Positions 8,705 through 20,589 of a stretch of DNA of 64,000 nt are shown piece after piece. Source of the DNA: Bradyrhizobium sp. CSS354 (lineage in GTDB: Bacteria; Pseudomonadota; Alphaproteobacteria; Rhizobiales; Xanthobacteraceae); the NCBI RefSeq assembly GCF_029051725.1, contig NZ_JAACFU010000013.1, positions 1 through 64,000 on the forward strand, written 5' to 3'. Each line of letters opens with the position of its first letter. The stretch's first letter is position 1. Made by a program: the position numbers and the translations under genes. The notes beneath the pieces are model-generated. The model was not told where the DNA came from. It did no database searches and was given only the letters and a program-made list of their open reading frames with translations.

Positions 8705-10468
8705 TCAGCGTGCCGCGCTGGGCTCCTTCTCGACCGGCACACCACCGTCACCGAGGACGTGGATCGCGCCGTGCTTCACCATCGTCACCTTGCGGGTATG
8801 GAAGGCTTCCAGCGTCGAGCGGTGGCCGATGGAGACGAGGGTGGCCTGCGGCAGCTTCTCCGCCAGCAGCCGGTACAGGCGGGCCTCGGACGGTTCGTCC
8901 AGCGAGGCCGTGGCCTCATCCAGGAACAGGTAGTCCGGGGCGTGCAGCAGCGCGCGGGCGAGCCCGAGGCGCTGCTGCTCGCCCAGCGACAGCATCCGGT
9001 TCCAATGACCGTCCTCCTCGAGCCGTTCGGCGAGGTCGGGCAGCCCCACGGCGATCAGCGCGTCCCTGACACGGGAGGTTTCGAATGCGCCCGGCGCGGC
9101 CGGATAAACCACCGCGTCGCGCAGCACACCGACCGGGAAATAGGGACGCTGGGGCAGCATCATCAGCTTCGCCTTTTCCGGGACGAAGATGCTGCCGGTG
9201 CCGAACGGCCAGATGCCGGCGATGGCCCGGAATAGCGTCGACTTGCCGGAGCCCGACGGTCCGGTCACCAGCACGCGCTCCGGCGTCTGGACGGAGAAGG
9301 CGTCGGCGGCGACCAGCGGCGTGCCGCTCGGCAGGTTCACGCAGAGCTGTTCGAGGGCGATATTGCGATTGCCGCCGGCGACCTTGAGGGCAATCGCAGG
9401 CTCGTGCGGCGGCAAATTCGCGGCCGCATCGACCGACATCTCGAAGCCGTCGAGGCGCGCGACGATCGAGCGCCATTCCGCCAGCGACCGGTACGCCGTG
9501 ACGAAGAAGGACAGTGCGCCTTGTACGCTCGAGAAGGCGGAGGCGGTCTGCATCATGTCGCCAAGCTGGATCTTCTTGGCGAAGAAGGCCGGCGCCACCA
9601 GCACGTAGGGAAAGATCACGGCGGCCTGCTGATAGCTCGCGGTGAACGCGGTGAGGCGCTTGGTGCGGCTCATGATGGCGTACCAATTACCAATCACGAA
9701 GCCGAAGCGCTCCAGCAGCCGGCCGCGCTCGGCGCCTTCGCCCTTGAGTAGCGCGATCTGCTCGGAATTCTCGCGAACGCGGACGAGGTTGAAGCGGAAG
9801 TCGGCCTCGAAGCGCTGCTGCTCGAAATTGAGATTGACCAGCGGAGCGCCGATCCAGTGCGTCAACGCAGTGCCGAAGATCGCGTAGACCAGCGCGCCCC
9901 AGCACAGATAGCCGGGGATCATGAGATCGGCGCCGAACAGGTGCAACGGCGCAGCGTTGGAAAGCCCCCAGAGGATGATCACGAACGAGAACAGCGTCAC
10001 GATCGACGAGAGCAGGCCGAGCCCGATAGTCAGGGTCTGCTCGACGAAGTTCTTGACGTCCTCGGTGATGCGCTGGTCCGGGTTGTCGGCCGCATCGCCC
10101 TTGAGCTGCATGCGGTAGTGGGTGGCGCCTTGCAGCCATTCGCCCAGATAGTGCCGGGTCAGCCATTGCCGCCAGCGGATCTGGAGCCACTGATTCAGGT
10201 ACAGCTTGTAGACCGCCAGCGCGATGAAGGCGGAGGCGAGGCCAATGAAGATCCAGATCTCCCTGACGAAACTATCCCAGTCACTTGCCTGCAGTGAGCT
10301 GTAGAACCGGTTCTGCCATTGATTGACCAGGACGTCGATCGCGACCAGCGCCAGCTCCATCGCGATGACAGCGGCCAGCAGACCGCGGCCGGCCCATTTG
10401 TCCTCCGACCGGAAATATGGGGCGGCGATTCGCCAGACGATCGCGAGCGTGGCGCTGATGTTCTTCAC
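8705..10468 (-). CDS. SbmA/BacA-related ABC transporter, permease fused to ATPase (BclA/YddA type)
   Basis: The 587-residue half-transporter has an N-terminal membrane domain of the SbmA/BacA/ABC_membrane_2 type with several helices. Its conserved NPDQRITEDVKNFVEQT segment is diagnostic. A complete ATPase follows: Walker A GPSGSGKS, signature LSLGEQQRLGLARAL, Walker B YLFLDEAT and an H-loop His in ISIGHR-like context. Related proteins import or export peptides, cobalamin or bleomycin-like compounds across the inner membrane; BclA of photosynthetic bradyrhizobia handles plant NCR peptides. GTG 10468 was chosen because AGGAG lies ten bases upstream and homologues start KNISATLAIVWR-like. No peptide gene lies nearby. 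Confidence 0.85.
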   Translation of the reverse strand: MKNISATLAIVWRIAAPYFRSEDKWAGRGLLAAVIAMELALVAIDVLVNQWQNRFYSSLQASDWDSFVREIWIFIGLASAFIALAVYKLYLNQWLQIRWRQWLTRHYLGEWLQGATHYRMQLKGDAADNPDQRITEDVKNFVEQTLTIGLGLLSSIVTLFSFVIILWGLSNAAPLHLFGADLMIPGYLCWGALVYAIFGTALTHWIGAPLVNLNFEQQRFEADFRFNLVRVRENSEQIALLKGEGAERGRLLERFGFVIGNWYAIMSRTKRLTAFTASYQQAAVIFPYVLVAPAFFAKKIQLGDMMQTASAFSSVQGALSFFVTAYRSLAEWRSIVARLDGFEMSVDAAANLPPHEPAIALKVAGGNRNIALEQLCVNLPSGTPLVAADAFSVQTPERVLVTGPSGSGKSTLFRAIAGIWPFGTGSIFVPEKAKLMMLPQRPYFPVGVLRDAVVYPAAPGAFETSRVRDALIAVGLPDLAERLEEDGHWNRMLSLGEQQRLGLARALLHAPDYLFLDEATASLDEPSEARLYRLLAEKLPQATLVSIGHRSTLEAFHTRKVTMVKHGAIHVLGDGGVPVEKEPSAAR

Positions 10469-10780
10469 AGAGCTGAGTCTCCTGAGGGGATGTGCACAAC
10501 TGCCAGGGGCCAAAGACTTGGGACGACGGCGGAAATCGGCGCGCTTAGACTAAAGTCGCAAGGCCTGCAATTTGCGTTGGCTTGTCGCAGCTTGCAACCC
10601 TAGCATGGGCTCAACGGCGCGGGGCGGGGGCCTTCGGGATTTCGCGAGCTTGTGAGCGGACGGGAACCGCTGCATTCGCGAGGAATTCGCGTCGGGCTCG
10701 GGGGTTATCGCTTCAACGCCAAGCAGGATCGGCTGTCCACGCGGGCCGCCTGCAGCACACATGCGTGGGGGAGGAAGACC
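10469..10780. other. Divergent promoter region
   Basis: This stretch separates the ABC transporter gene (leftward) from the lactate permease gene (rightward) and must hold both promoters. No convincing sigma-70 boxes or operator dyads were found by eye. Confidence 0.5.
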
Positions 10781-12445
<1,665 letters not shown>

Positions 12446-12469
12446 CAGGCCACGCCCCGCTTCAACCCA

Positions 12470-12504
12470 AATCCCCGCGAGGTTGGTCCTCGCGGGGATT
12501 TTTG
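12470..12504 (+). terminator. Rho-independent terminator after the lactate permease gene
   Basis: AATCCCCGCGAGG pairs perfectly with CCTCGCGGGGATT (13 bp, five-base loop), and T residues follow. Confidence 0.92.
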
Positions 12505-12583
12505 CGTCGCGCATGGGCGAACCTTCTCAACGGCGCCGCCGTCTTATAGAAGGTGCGGCAAATCAAGTCGGTCGAGAGGTCTC

Positions 12584-12982
12584 ATGGTTTCGTTCAGGCA
12601 GACGGTGTGTGCGGCGGTTGCAATGCTCGCGATGTCCACGCTTGCGCGTGCGGAGGACGGTTTTCCGTTCGGCACCGAGATGACGCTGGAGGCGCTGCCG
12701 CAGCCGGGCTCGAAGCGGATTCCGAACATCGAGATCGGCGACAATGGCGAGGTCGTGCTGGAGCTCTGGTGCAAGGGCGGCAAGGGCCAGTTCTCGGTTT
12801 CCGGCAACACCGTGATCTTCGTCCCCGGCCAGATCCAGGACCGCTCCTGCCCGCCGGCGCGAGCGCAGGCCGACGACGATCTCGTTGCGGCCCTCGGCAG
12901 CGTCGAGACCTGGAAGCGCCAGGGCGACGTGCTCACGCTCGTCGGCCCCAAGCCGCTGCGCTTCCGCGTCAACGGCAATTAG
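12584..12982 (+). CDS. Exported META/HslJ-like domain protein
   Basis: The 132-residue product has a signal peptide ending at TLARA (about residues 1-23). The mature domain begins DGFPFGTEMTLEALP. Later GQFSVSGNTVIFVPG and GDVLTLVGPKPLRF recall the META fold, in which a small beta-rich domain carries repeated strand patterns. Two Cys residues (ELWC and RSCPP) could form a disulfide in the periplasm. Function is unknown. The domain assignment is by eye and moderate. Confidence 0.7.
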   Translation: MVSFRQTVCAAVAMLAMSTLARAEDGFPFGTEMTLEALPQPGSKRIPNIEIGDNGEVVLELWCKGGKGQFSVSGNTVIFVPGQIQDRSCPPARAQADDDLVAALGSVETWKRQGDVLTLVGPKPLRFRVNGN

Positions 12983-12990
12983 CCATCGCT

Positions 12991-13152
12991 GTCATTCCCC
13001 GCGACCCGGCTACGCCAAGGCTTCGCCGGGCTTGAGGTCCAGGGGCGCCGAAGCTTCAGCGTAGGCGGCAAGCGGGGAATCCAGTACGCCGCAGCTTCTC
13101 GATGCATCAAAATCGTCTCTGAGTACTGGGTCGCCCGGTCAAGCCGGGCGAC
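12991..13152. repeat. Modular intergenic repeat, copy A
   Basis: One end carries GTCATTCCCCGC paired with GCGGGGAATCCAGTACGCCG. The other end has TCGCCCGGTCAAGCCGGGCGA. The sequence matches, in inverse orientation, the copy at 39371-39493. The stem tip here is a long segment around GGCTACGCCAAGGCTTCG, whereas the other copy has a short palindrome at that place. Confidence 0.75.
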
Positions 13153-13178
13153 AACCGAGAGTTGATGTGCGGGTTACG

Positions 13179-14390
13179 TCACTTCCACACCGACTTGTCG
13201 GCGTCCCAGCGCTGGCCTTTCAATTCCTTGGCGAGCGCCTCGACCGAACCGTTGTCGTCGGGCTGATCGCCTTCCTCGTCGCCGGTCGCTTCGTCCGAGA
13301 GATTGAGCTTGGCACCGCTGCTCTCGTCGGTGGTCGTGGTCGCGGGACTCCCGACCCAGAGCATGAGCTTGTCGGTCGTGCCGGGCTTGTCGGGCGTGAC
13401 GAGACCCGCAACCTCGATCGTGTCGGTGAGCTCGAGCGCGGGAAAATCCAGGTTCGGCCGCTTGAACACCAGCTTGAGCTTGCCGGTCGCCGGGTTGAAG
13501 CTCTGCGAGACCGGCTTTGCCGCGAGCGTCCTGCTCAGCACGCCAGCCACCGCGGCCGCGAGCTTGTCGCGGTTGATCTTGTCGCCGTCGCGCCAGTCGG
13601 CGGCGGGAATGCGGATGGTGCGGTCCATCTCGATCATGCCCGCGGTCCAGCCCGCGGCAGTGACGCCGGGCATCGCCTTGAATTTTGCCAGCAGCGCGCC
13701 GGCGCGCTCCGGATCGACCGACATGTTGATGGTCTGCTCGCCCGCGCGCAGCGCGTCGCAGCCGACGGTGAGGCTCGCCAGCGTCACCTCGACGTCCTGG
13801 CCCTTCAGGCTCTTCAGGAACTCGGTCGCGGCATCCACCTTGACCTTGACCGCGATCGCTTCCGGTGAGACGTCGGTGAAATCCTTCGGCTGCGGCGTGA
13901 TGCCGTCGTCGGAGGTCTGGTTGTCGAGGAATTCCTTCTCGCTGAGATCGGAATTGTCGGGCGAGGTGACCTCGGTGACGGCCTGGCCAATGCTGATCTG
14001 GCCGCGGAATTCGAACGTGTCTCCGGCCTGTTTGCGCAGCAGCTTGACGGTGACCGGCGTCTTCGCGCCGAGGCTCTGCGTCGTACCCGTCAGGTTCTGG
14101 CCCGCGACCTGGAGATTGACGATGAAGCGGTCCTTGCGGTCGGAATTCTTCGCGACGGGATAACAGACGTCGAGCACGGCCGCGGTGACGATCTTGCCCT
14201 GGCGTGTCTCCTTCAGGATCACGTCGGCATTGCCGTCCATCAGCCCGTCGATCGAGGTGAAATAGCGCGTCTCGGCGCCGCCCGGCGCCGTGGCCTTGGG
14301 CGCCAGCTTCATCTGGGCGGATGCGACCTCAGGCGAAACTGCAAGCAGAGCCGCCAGAACGGCCGTGGAGCAAAACAGAAGCGGGCGCAT
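13179..14390 (-). CDS. Exported protein of unknown function
   Basis: The 403-residue product starts at ATG 14390, eight bases after GGGGA. It has a signal peptide ending near EVASAQ (residue 26). The mature protein is acidic and hydrophilic, with motifs such as YFTSIDGLMDGNADVIL, CYPVAKNSDRKDRF and a long TTTTDESSGAKLN region. Two Cys residues may pair. It has no enzyme motif or membrane segment and is presumably periplasmic or secreted. It has no obvious partner: groEL lies behind it with a terminator between. Confidence 0.65.
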   Translation of the reverse strand: MRPLLFCSTAVLAALLAVSPEVASAQMKLAPKATAPGGAETRYFTSIDGLMDGNADVILKETRQGKIVTAAVLDVCYPVAKNSDRKDRFIVNLQVAGQNLTGTTQSLGAKTPVTVKLLRKQAGDTFEFRGQISIGQAVTEVTSPDNSDLSEKEFLDNQTSDDGITPQPKDFTDVSPEAIAVKVKVDAATEFLKSLKGQDVEVTLASLTVGCDALRAGEQTINMSVDPERAGALLAKFKAMPGVTAAGWTAGMIEMDRTIRIPAADWRDGDKINRDKLAAAVAGVLSRTLAAKPVSQSFNPATGKLKLVFKRPNLDFPALELTDTIEVAGLVTPDKPGTTDKLMLWVGSPATTTTDESSGAKLNLSDEATGDEEGDQPDDNGSVEALAKELKGQRWDADKSVWK

Positions 14391-14534
14391 CGACGAAATC
14401 CCCGGGGCAATGGGGCATGATCCGGAAGTGTGCAGCGGTTTTCCGATGAGATCATGCCCAAACAATTCGAATCGGGCGTCACCGTAGTGGGTTTTGACCG
14501 CCGGTTGAATTGGAAAGCTCGGGCCATGATCGGC

Positions 14535-14564
14535 AAAAAAGAAGGCCGCCCGGAGGCGGCCTTC
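14535..14564 (-). terminator. Rho-independent terminator of the groESL operon
   Basis: Read leftward, GAAGGCCGCC pairs with GGCGGCCTTC across a four-base loop and runs into six T residues. It lies 28 bases past the groEL stop. Confidence 0.92.
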
Positions 14565-14591
14565 GCAACTACTATCAGGCGAGGATGGGGC

Positions 14592-16223
<1,632 letters not shown>

Positions 16224-16365
16224 GGTCTGCAATTCCTCTTGTTTCGTGATGTGTCTTGCTTATTGGGTCGCCTCATCCGGGGTCCGCGATCGAACCCGGC
16301 GGAATGATGCATGCCCGGATCGAGTGACCCGGGCATGCATTCAGCGGCCGTTCAGGCGTCTGGCC

Positions 16366-16662
16366 TCAGGCCATCACGCCCATGATGTCCGACTCCTTCA
16401 TGATCAGGAGCTCGTCGTTGTCGATCTTGACCTCGGTGCCCGACCACTTGCCAAACAGCACACGGTCGCCGACCTTGAGGTCGATCGGGATCAGCTTGCC
16501 GGCCTCGTCGCGGCCACCGGGGCCGACGGCGACGACTTCGCCCTGGGACGGCTTTTCCTTGGCCGTGTCCGGAATGATGATGCCGCCCTTGGTCTTTGAC
16601 TCGGCGTCGATACGTTTGACCACGACACGGTCATGCAGCGGACGAAATTTGGATTTAGTCAT
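16366..16662 (-). CDS. groES: Co-chaperonin GroES (Hsp10)
   Basis: The 98-residue protein caps the GroEL ring. It has the canonical start FRPLHDRVVVKRID, the mobile-loop region TKGGIIIPDTAKEKP, and the end NDELLIMKESDIMGV. It is the first gene of the groESL transcript, preceded by a sigma-70 promoter and a CIRCE operator. Confidence 0.97.
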   Translation of the reverse strand: MTKSKFRPLHDRVVVKRIDAESKTKGGIIIPDTAKEKPSQGEVVAVGPGGRDEAGKLIPIDLKVGDRVLFGKWSGTEVKIDNDELLIMKESDIMGVMA

Positions 16663-16752
16663 GACGTTTCCCTTTGGAGGCTCGCTTCGGAAGGAGAGGC
16701 AGTGGGCGGGCGGCGCTTCCGTCCACCCTTCCCGAGGATCGATCGGCGCGCG

Positions 16753-16779
16753 TTAGCAATCCATCTTTCAGAGTGCTAA
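16753..16779 (-). promoter_or_regulatory. CIRCE operator (HrcA binding site), one imperfect half-site
   Basis: Half-sites TTAGCAATC and GAGTGCTAA are separated by nine bases. The consensus is TTAGCACTC-N9-GAGTGCTAA, so one half-site has a single mismatch (A for C). It lies just downstream of the promoter at 16791-16819 and 91 bases before groES. HrcA repression of groESL is inferred from established knowledge of CIRCE. Confidence 0.92.
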
Positions 16780-16790
16780 TGGTGCGTCCG

Positions 16791-16819
16791 GGAATATGGC
16801 TTGGCCGCGATCCTGTCAA
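16791..16819 (-). promoter_or_regulatory. Sigma-70 promoter of groESL
   Basis: Read leftward, a perfect -35 box TTGACA (16814-16819) and a -10 box TATTCC (16791-16796) are 17 bases apart. Transcription should begin a few bases before the CIRCE element, a common arrangement for HrcA-controlled groESL. Confidence 0.8.
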
Positions 16820-16975
16820 GCAAAGGTGGTTAAGCGATTGGTGAGACGGATATAGGATGGTGACATTGGAAACTTGTTCGGGGCGCCGGCGTATTAAAGG
16901 ACGTCATTGCTCCGGCAGCGGTTTTGCGCTTGGCTGCGTAAGGGGTGCGGCCATGGTTTTGTCCGGGGGAATGCC

Positions 16976-17497
16976 ATGATCAGTTCAGCTCACGCGCGCA
17001 CGGTCGCCAATCTGGCGATGGCTTCTTGCATGGCGCTGCTGCTTGGCGCCTGCGGCGGCGGCATGAGCCTGCCGTCCTTTTCTTCGTCCTCACCGCCCCC
17101 CGAGGCCGAGCCCGGCACCGGCCCCGAAATGCCCGCGTCGATCCGCGCCGACGAGATCGTCGGGCGCTGGGGCCTCGCCTCGTTCCAGAACCCGGCCGAC
17201 CGCGCCCGCACCGAGGCTGCCGCCCGGGCCCAATGCAAAAATCCTTACGTGATCACCGCCGGCTCCTCCGGCGGCGTGATCATGCATCTGGCTGACCAGG
17301 CAACACCGCAGGAGCTGCGGCTGAAGGGTTCGCCCAGCGGCAAGAACTATATCGGGCCGGCGGGTCCGACGCCCGGTGATCAGGACCGCGAGATCGTCTC
17401 CTTCGACGGCCGCGTCCTCATCACCCGCTTCATCGACAAGGACGCCGCCACCCGCTACGGCAACATGGTCTACGTCCGCTGCGCGCCGAGGGCGTGA
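16976..17497 (+). CDS. Outer-membrane-type lipoprotein of unknown function
   Basis: The 173-residue protein has a lipoprotein signal peptide with lipobox LGAC and Cys26 as the lipidated residue. A Gly/Ser/Pro-rich linker follows (SLPSFSSSSPPPEAEPG). The C-terminal domain begins EIVGRWGLASFQNPADRAR and has two further Cys residues (AQCKNP and VRCAPR) that may pair. Residue +2 is Gly, so outer-membrane sorting is likely. It is a conserved protein without a known role. ATG 16976 has GGGGGA upstream. Confidence 0.7.
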   Translation: MISSAHARTVANLAMASCMALLLGACGGGMSLPSFSSSSPPPEAEPGTGPEMPASIRADEIVGRWGLASFQNPADRARTEAAARAQCKNPYVITAGSSGGVIMHLADQATPQELRLKGSPSGKNYIGPAGPTPGDQDREIVSFDGRVLITRFIDKDAATRYGNMVYVRCAPRA

Positions 17498-17520
17498 TCG
17501 GGGCGCTGGCCTAGCCACTC

Positions 17521-17604
17521 GTCATTGCGAGGAGCGAAGCGACGAAGCAATCCAGGCTGCCTCCGCGGACCCAGGCTGGATTGCTTCGCTTCGCTCGCAA
17601 TGAC
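17521..17604. repeat. Palindromic intergenic repeat
   Basis: GTCATTGCGAGGAGCGAAGC at one end and GCTTCGCTCGCAATGAC at the other form a long imperfect stem, with an inner AAGCAATCCAG/CTGGATTGCTT pair. This is a high-copy element type in bradyrhizobia. Confidence 0.8.
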
Positions 17605-17610
17605 GAAAAA

Positions 17611-17640
17611 AACGCCGGCTTGCGCCGGCGTTTTGTTTTT
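17611..17640. terminator. Bidirectional terminator
   Basis: AACGCCGGC and GCCGGCGTT form a 9-bp stem flanked by an A-run on the left and TTTTGTTTTT on the right. It can serve both the lipoprotein gene and the convergent cheZ gene. Confidence 0.85.
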
Positions 17641-17657
17641 CAGAGTGTCGCGTCCGC

Positions 17658-18437
17658 TCAGTCGAACAGCGCGTCGATGTCGTCCTGCGAGGCGTGGCCG
17701 ACGTCGCCGGCGAGCTTCGGGCCGTTGAGAAGCTTGTCGTCGTCGCTGCGGGTGTCGACCTGCGGCACGACGTGGGACTTGATCGCGTCGACGCCGCCCC
17801 AGATTTCCATCATGGAGTTGATGTGCTGCTCGATGAACTTCATCGTGGTCATGACCTTGCTGATGCGCTGGCCGGTCAGGTCCTGGAAGTTGCAGGCTTC
17901 GAAGATCGAGATGACGCGTTCCTGGATATCGTCGGCGAGCCGCTTCTGCTGATCGGCCGATTGCACTTTGGCCATCGCGCTGGCCGCCTGGTCGATCGAC
18001 TCGGCGGCTTCGAGAATCTGCTGGGTCGCTTGTTCGGTGCCGCCGACGACCGCGCCGAGCTCGCCATTGACCTTGGCCATTTCGCCGCCGTCGAAGCTCT
18101 TGCCATGCAGTGTCGCGATCTCGCGCTTGGTACGATCGATGGCGTCGTGGATGAGGTCGAGCTCGACCTTCAGCTTCTCGCACTGCTCGATCTGCGCCCG
18201 GTAAGTATCGAGCATGGTACGGGCTTCGGAGAGCTCGTGGGCGGTGGAGGCGTCGATCGCGGCCATGGCGGCGCTGCCGGACAGGGGCGCGGTGCCCTTC
18301 GCCATCTGTGCACGGATCGCACGCAACTCGGCCATGATCTCGCTATGCATCGGCGCAGCCTCCTCAATCATTTCGGGGCTTGGCATCTCGCCGACAATAG
18401 CCTCTTCGACACGAAAACGTTTGCGGTGAATAGCCAT
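17658..18437 (-). CDS. cheZ: Chemotaxis protein CheZ (CheY-P phosphatase)
   Basis: The 259-residue, largely helical protein dephosphorylates CheY-P. The active-site segment is FQDLTGQRIS, with Asp186 and Gln190 at the positions equivalent to E. coli Asp143 and Gln147. Long helices precede it, and a charged linker leads to a C-terminal peptide SQDDIDALFD that should bind CheY-P. The ATG at 18437 has GGGAG upstream. It stands alone, away from other che genes, as is often seen in alphaproteobacteria. Confidence 0.88.
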   Translation of the reverse strand: MAIHRKRFRVEEAIVGEMPSPEMIEEAAPMHSEIMAELRAIRAQMAKGTAPLSGSAAMAAIDASTAHELSEARTMLDTYRAQIEQCEKLKVELDLIHDAIDRTKREIATLHGKSFDGGEMAKVNGELGAVVGGTEQATQQILEAAESIDQAASAMAKVQSADQQKRLADDIQERVISIFEACNFQDLTGQRISKVMTTMKFIEQHINSMMEIWGGVDAIKSHVVPQVDTRSDDDKLLNGPKLAGDVGHASQDDIDALFD

Positions 18438-18751
18438 CAAGAACTCCCCCCACCTCACTCACGCGTCTTTGTAGGCAGAAGCGATTTAACACGAAGTTCA
18501 CAGCCGGAACTGTCGTGCGGTTGTGCGCGACGGCTTGCAAACGGGCGATTAACCATGCGTGCGCGGCGTTCATCGAAAATAAACGCTGATCGCCAAATTG
18601 CACCGCTGCCGACGACGTGGTGAATCGAAATGGCGTTTCCGTTTACCAAACAAAACGGCTTTTGCTCTTTATTGACCACGTCGCGGGAGCGGATCAGCCA
18701 TCACCTCGCCACGACGCATGTGATCTAGACGAAACAGTACAGAGTACGTCG
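18438..18751. other. Divergent intergenic region
   Basis: It lies between cheZ (leftward) and the L,D-transpeptidase gene (rightward). No clear promoter boxes, small genes or repeats were seen. Confidence 0.5.
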
Positions 18752-19552
18752 ATGTTCAAGAAAATGTCTGTCGCGCTGCTTGGCAGCGCTTGCACCTTCA
18801 TTGCGGGCGCCAACAGCGCCAGCGCTTTCGACAATAGCGTGCCGAACGATCCGCCCGCGGTGCTCTACCAGCCGCAGGTGCCGCCTGCGCCGGTTCGCGT
18901 CGCCTCCAATTCGAACATGGGCGGCGGCTTCATCGAGTTCATATTCGGCGACGGGCCCGGTCGCGGTCCGGCCTACGCTCCGCAGCAGCCGATGTATCAG
19001 CAGCAGCCAGGTTATTATGACCAGCGCCGCCTGCCGCCGATGGGCGAGCCGCAGATGCAGGGCGCAGGTCTCCAGCAGGAGGCGGTCGATCCGCGGCAGC
19101 GTCAGTTCGACCCGAGATTCGAGAAGCAACTCGTTGACTATAGCGGCAACGAAAGCGCCGGCACGATCGTGGTCGATACGCCGAACAAGTTCCTGTATCT
19201 CGTCGAGGGCAACGGCCGGGCGATGCGCTACGGCATCGGCGTCGGGCGTCCCGGCTTCACCTGGTCCGGCGTGAAGTCGATCACGGCCAAGCGCGAATGG
19301 CCGGCCTGGACCCCGCCGGCGGAAATGATCGCGCGTCGCCCCGACCTGCCCCGGCACATGGAAGGCGGCCCGGAAAATCCGCTCGGCGCGCGCGCGATGT
19401 ATCTCGGTTCGACGCTCTACCGTATCCACGGCTCCAACGAGCCCTGGACCATCGGCACCAACGTCTCCTCGGGCTGCATCCGCATGCGCAACGAAGACGT
19501 CATCGACCTCTATGGCCGCGTCAACGTCGGCACCAAGGTCGTGGTGATGTAG
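18752..19552 (+). CDS. Exported L,D-transpeptidase (YkuD family)
   Basis: The 266-residue protein has a signal peptide (to about residue 25, ANSASA). A Gln/Pro-rich disordered linker with repeated QQP and PQ follows, then a YkuD catalytic domain. The active site is complete: His226 (IHGSNEPW) and SSGCIRM with Cys242. Such enzymes make 3-3 peptidoglycan cross-links or attach outer-membrane proteins to murein in the periplasm. ATG 18752 directly opens the signal peptide. Confidence 0.9.
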   Translation: MFKKMSVALLGSACTFIAGANSASAFDNSVPNDPPAVLYQPQVPPAPVRVASNSNMGGGFIEFIFGDGPGRGPAYAPQQPMYQQQPGYYDQRRLPPMGEPQMQGAGLQQEAVDPRQRQFDPRFEKQLVDYSGNESAGTIVVDTPNKFLYLVEGNGRAMRYGIGVGRPGFTWSGVKSITAKREWPAWTPPAEMIARRPDLPRHMEGGPENPLGARAMYLGSTLYRIHGSNEPWTIGTNVSSGCIRMRNEDVIDLYGRVNVGTKVVVM

Positions 19553-19574
19553 GCGAATAGTCCTCGGAACCAAA

Positions 19575-19604
19575 AACGGCCGCCTCATCGGCGGCCGTTC
19601 TCGT
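19575..19604. terminator. Terminator between convergent genes
   Basis: AACGGCCGCC pairs with GGCGGCCGTT across a five-base loop. A short T-rich stretch follows on the right and an A-run precedes it on the left, so it may work in both directions. Confidence 0.75.
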
Positions 19605-19625
19605 TTGGAGCAAGGATAAGAAGCG

Positions 19626-20453
19626 TCAGGCGTAATCGCTGCCGCCATCGTCGCCGCCGCCGAAATCGCTGTCATCGGCGAGGTCGACATTGTCGTCATT
19701 GTCGTTCTGATCGTTGTAATTCTGGTCGTCGTTCGAAGCGTGGTCGGCGAAGCCCTGGCGGGACGCATCGCCGCGGTCGCGGTTCGAGCCGATGTCATCG
19801 AGGCCGGCATCGCGCGCGAGCGAGCCGCCGGACTGATCGCTGCCGCTCCAGGGACTTCCACCAGCGCTGCGGTCGCCCAGGGCATTGCTGTCGCCGAAGG
19901 CCTGCTGATGCGATCCGCCCATCATGCCGCGGATGCTGGACAACAGCAGCGAGCCGCCGACGACGCCAGCCGCGGCTGCCGCCGCCGTGCCGAGGAACGA
20001 GCCGCCGCCACCGCCGACCGGCGGCGCGCCATAGCCTTGCCCCGGTCCTTGACCGTATGCCTGCCCATAAGGCGGCTGGCCATAACCGGGCTGGGTCTGC
20101 TGCATCGCCTGGCCGCTGTTCCAGACCGGCCGCGAGTCACGTGGCGGCACGTTCGGAACCGAGCCGCGCGACGGACCCCCGCCGAACAGCGTGTCGCGCA
20201 TGGTGTCCAGGAAGCCGCCGGACTGCGCCTGCTCGGGCGCCTGCCCCGCCTCCAGCTCCTGGATGCGATTGTGAGCACGCTTCAGCGCCTCGTCCTGCAA
20301 CAGCACGGTCTGCACCAGCGCATAGATCGCGCCGGGCGCCTTGCGCAGGCCGTCGGAGATCGCGGCGATCGCGTCGGGATCGCGCGGTGCATTTTCCAGT
20401 TTCGAAAGCCGGTCGAAAAGCTCGTCGACGAGCTGGCGTTCCTGCGGCGTCAT
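19626..20453 (-). CDS. DUF2076 family protein
   Basis: The 275-residue product begins MTPQERQLVDELFDRLSKLE, the hallmark of DUF2076, with a conserved helical N-terminal third. A Gly/Gln/Tyr-rich middle (GQPPYGQAYGQGPGQGYG) and a small hydrophobic Ala/Gly segment (AAAAAGVVGGSLLLSSI) follow. The very acidic C-terminal tail is rich in Asp, Asn and Gly. It could be a periplasmic ligand-binding or membrane-associated protein; the role is not established. ATG 20453 has AGGGAG at seven bases. Confidence 0.85.
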   Translation of the reverse strand: MTPQERQLVDELFDRLSKLENAPRDPDAIAAISDGLRKAPGAIYALVQTVLLQDEALKRAHNRIQELEAGQAPEQAQSGGFLDTMRDTLFGGGPSRGSVPNVPPRDSRPVWNSGQAMQQTQPGYGQPPYGQAYGQGPGQGYGAPPVGGGGGSFLGTAAAAAAGVVGGSLLLSSIRGMMGGSHQQAFGDSNALGDRSAGGSPWSGSDQSGGSLARDAGLDDIGSNRDRGDASRQGFADHASNDDQNYNDQNDNDDNVDLADDSDFGGGDDGGSDYA

Positions 20454-20589
20454 GGTCAGTCTCCCTCGCGCAAAACAAGCGCGAGGCAGATGTAGGGTTC
20501 CAATGTGGCCCCAACAGTGCCGGCAGGATTAAATTTCGGTATGCGACAAGCTGCCTCGCGGGCTGCTTTCTCGCAAACTTTCACCGGTT

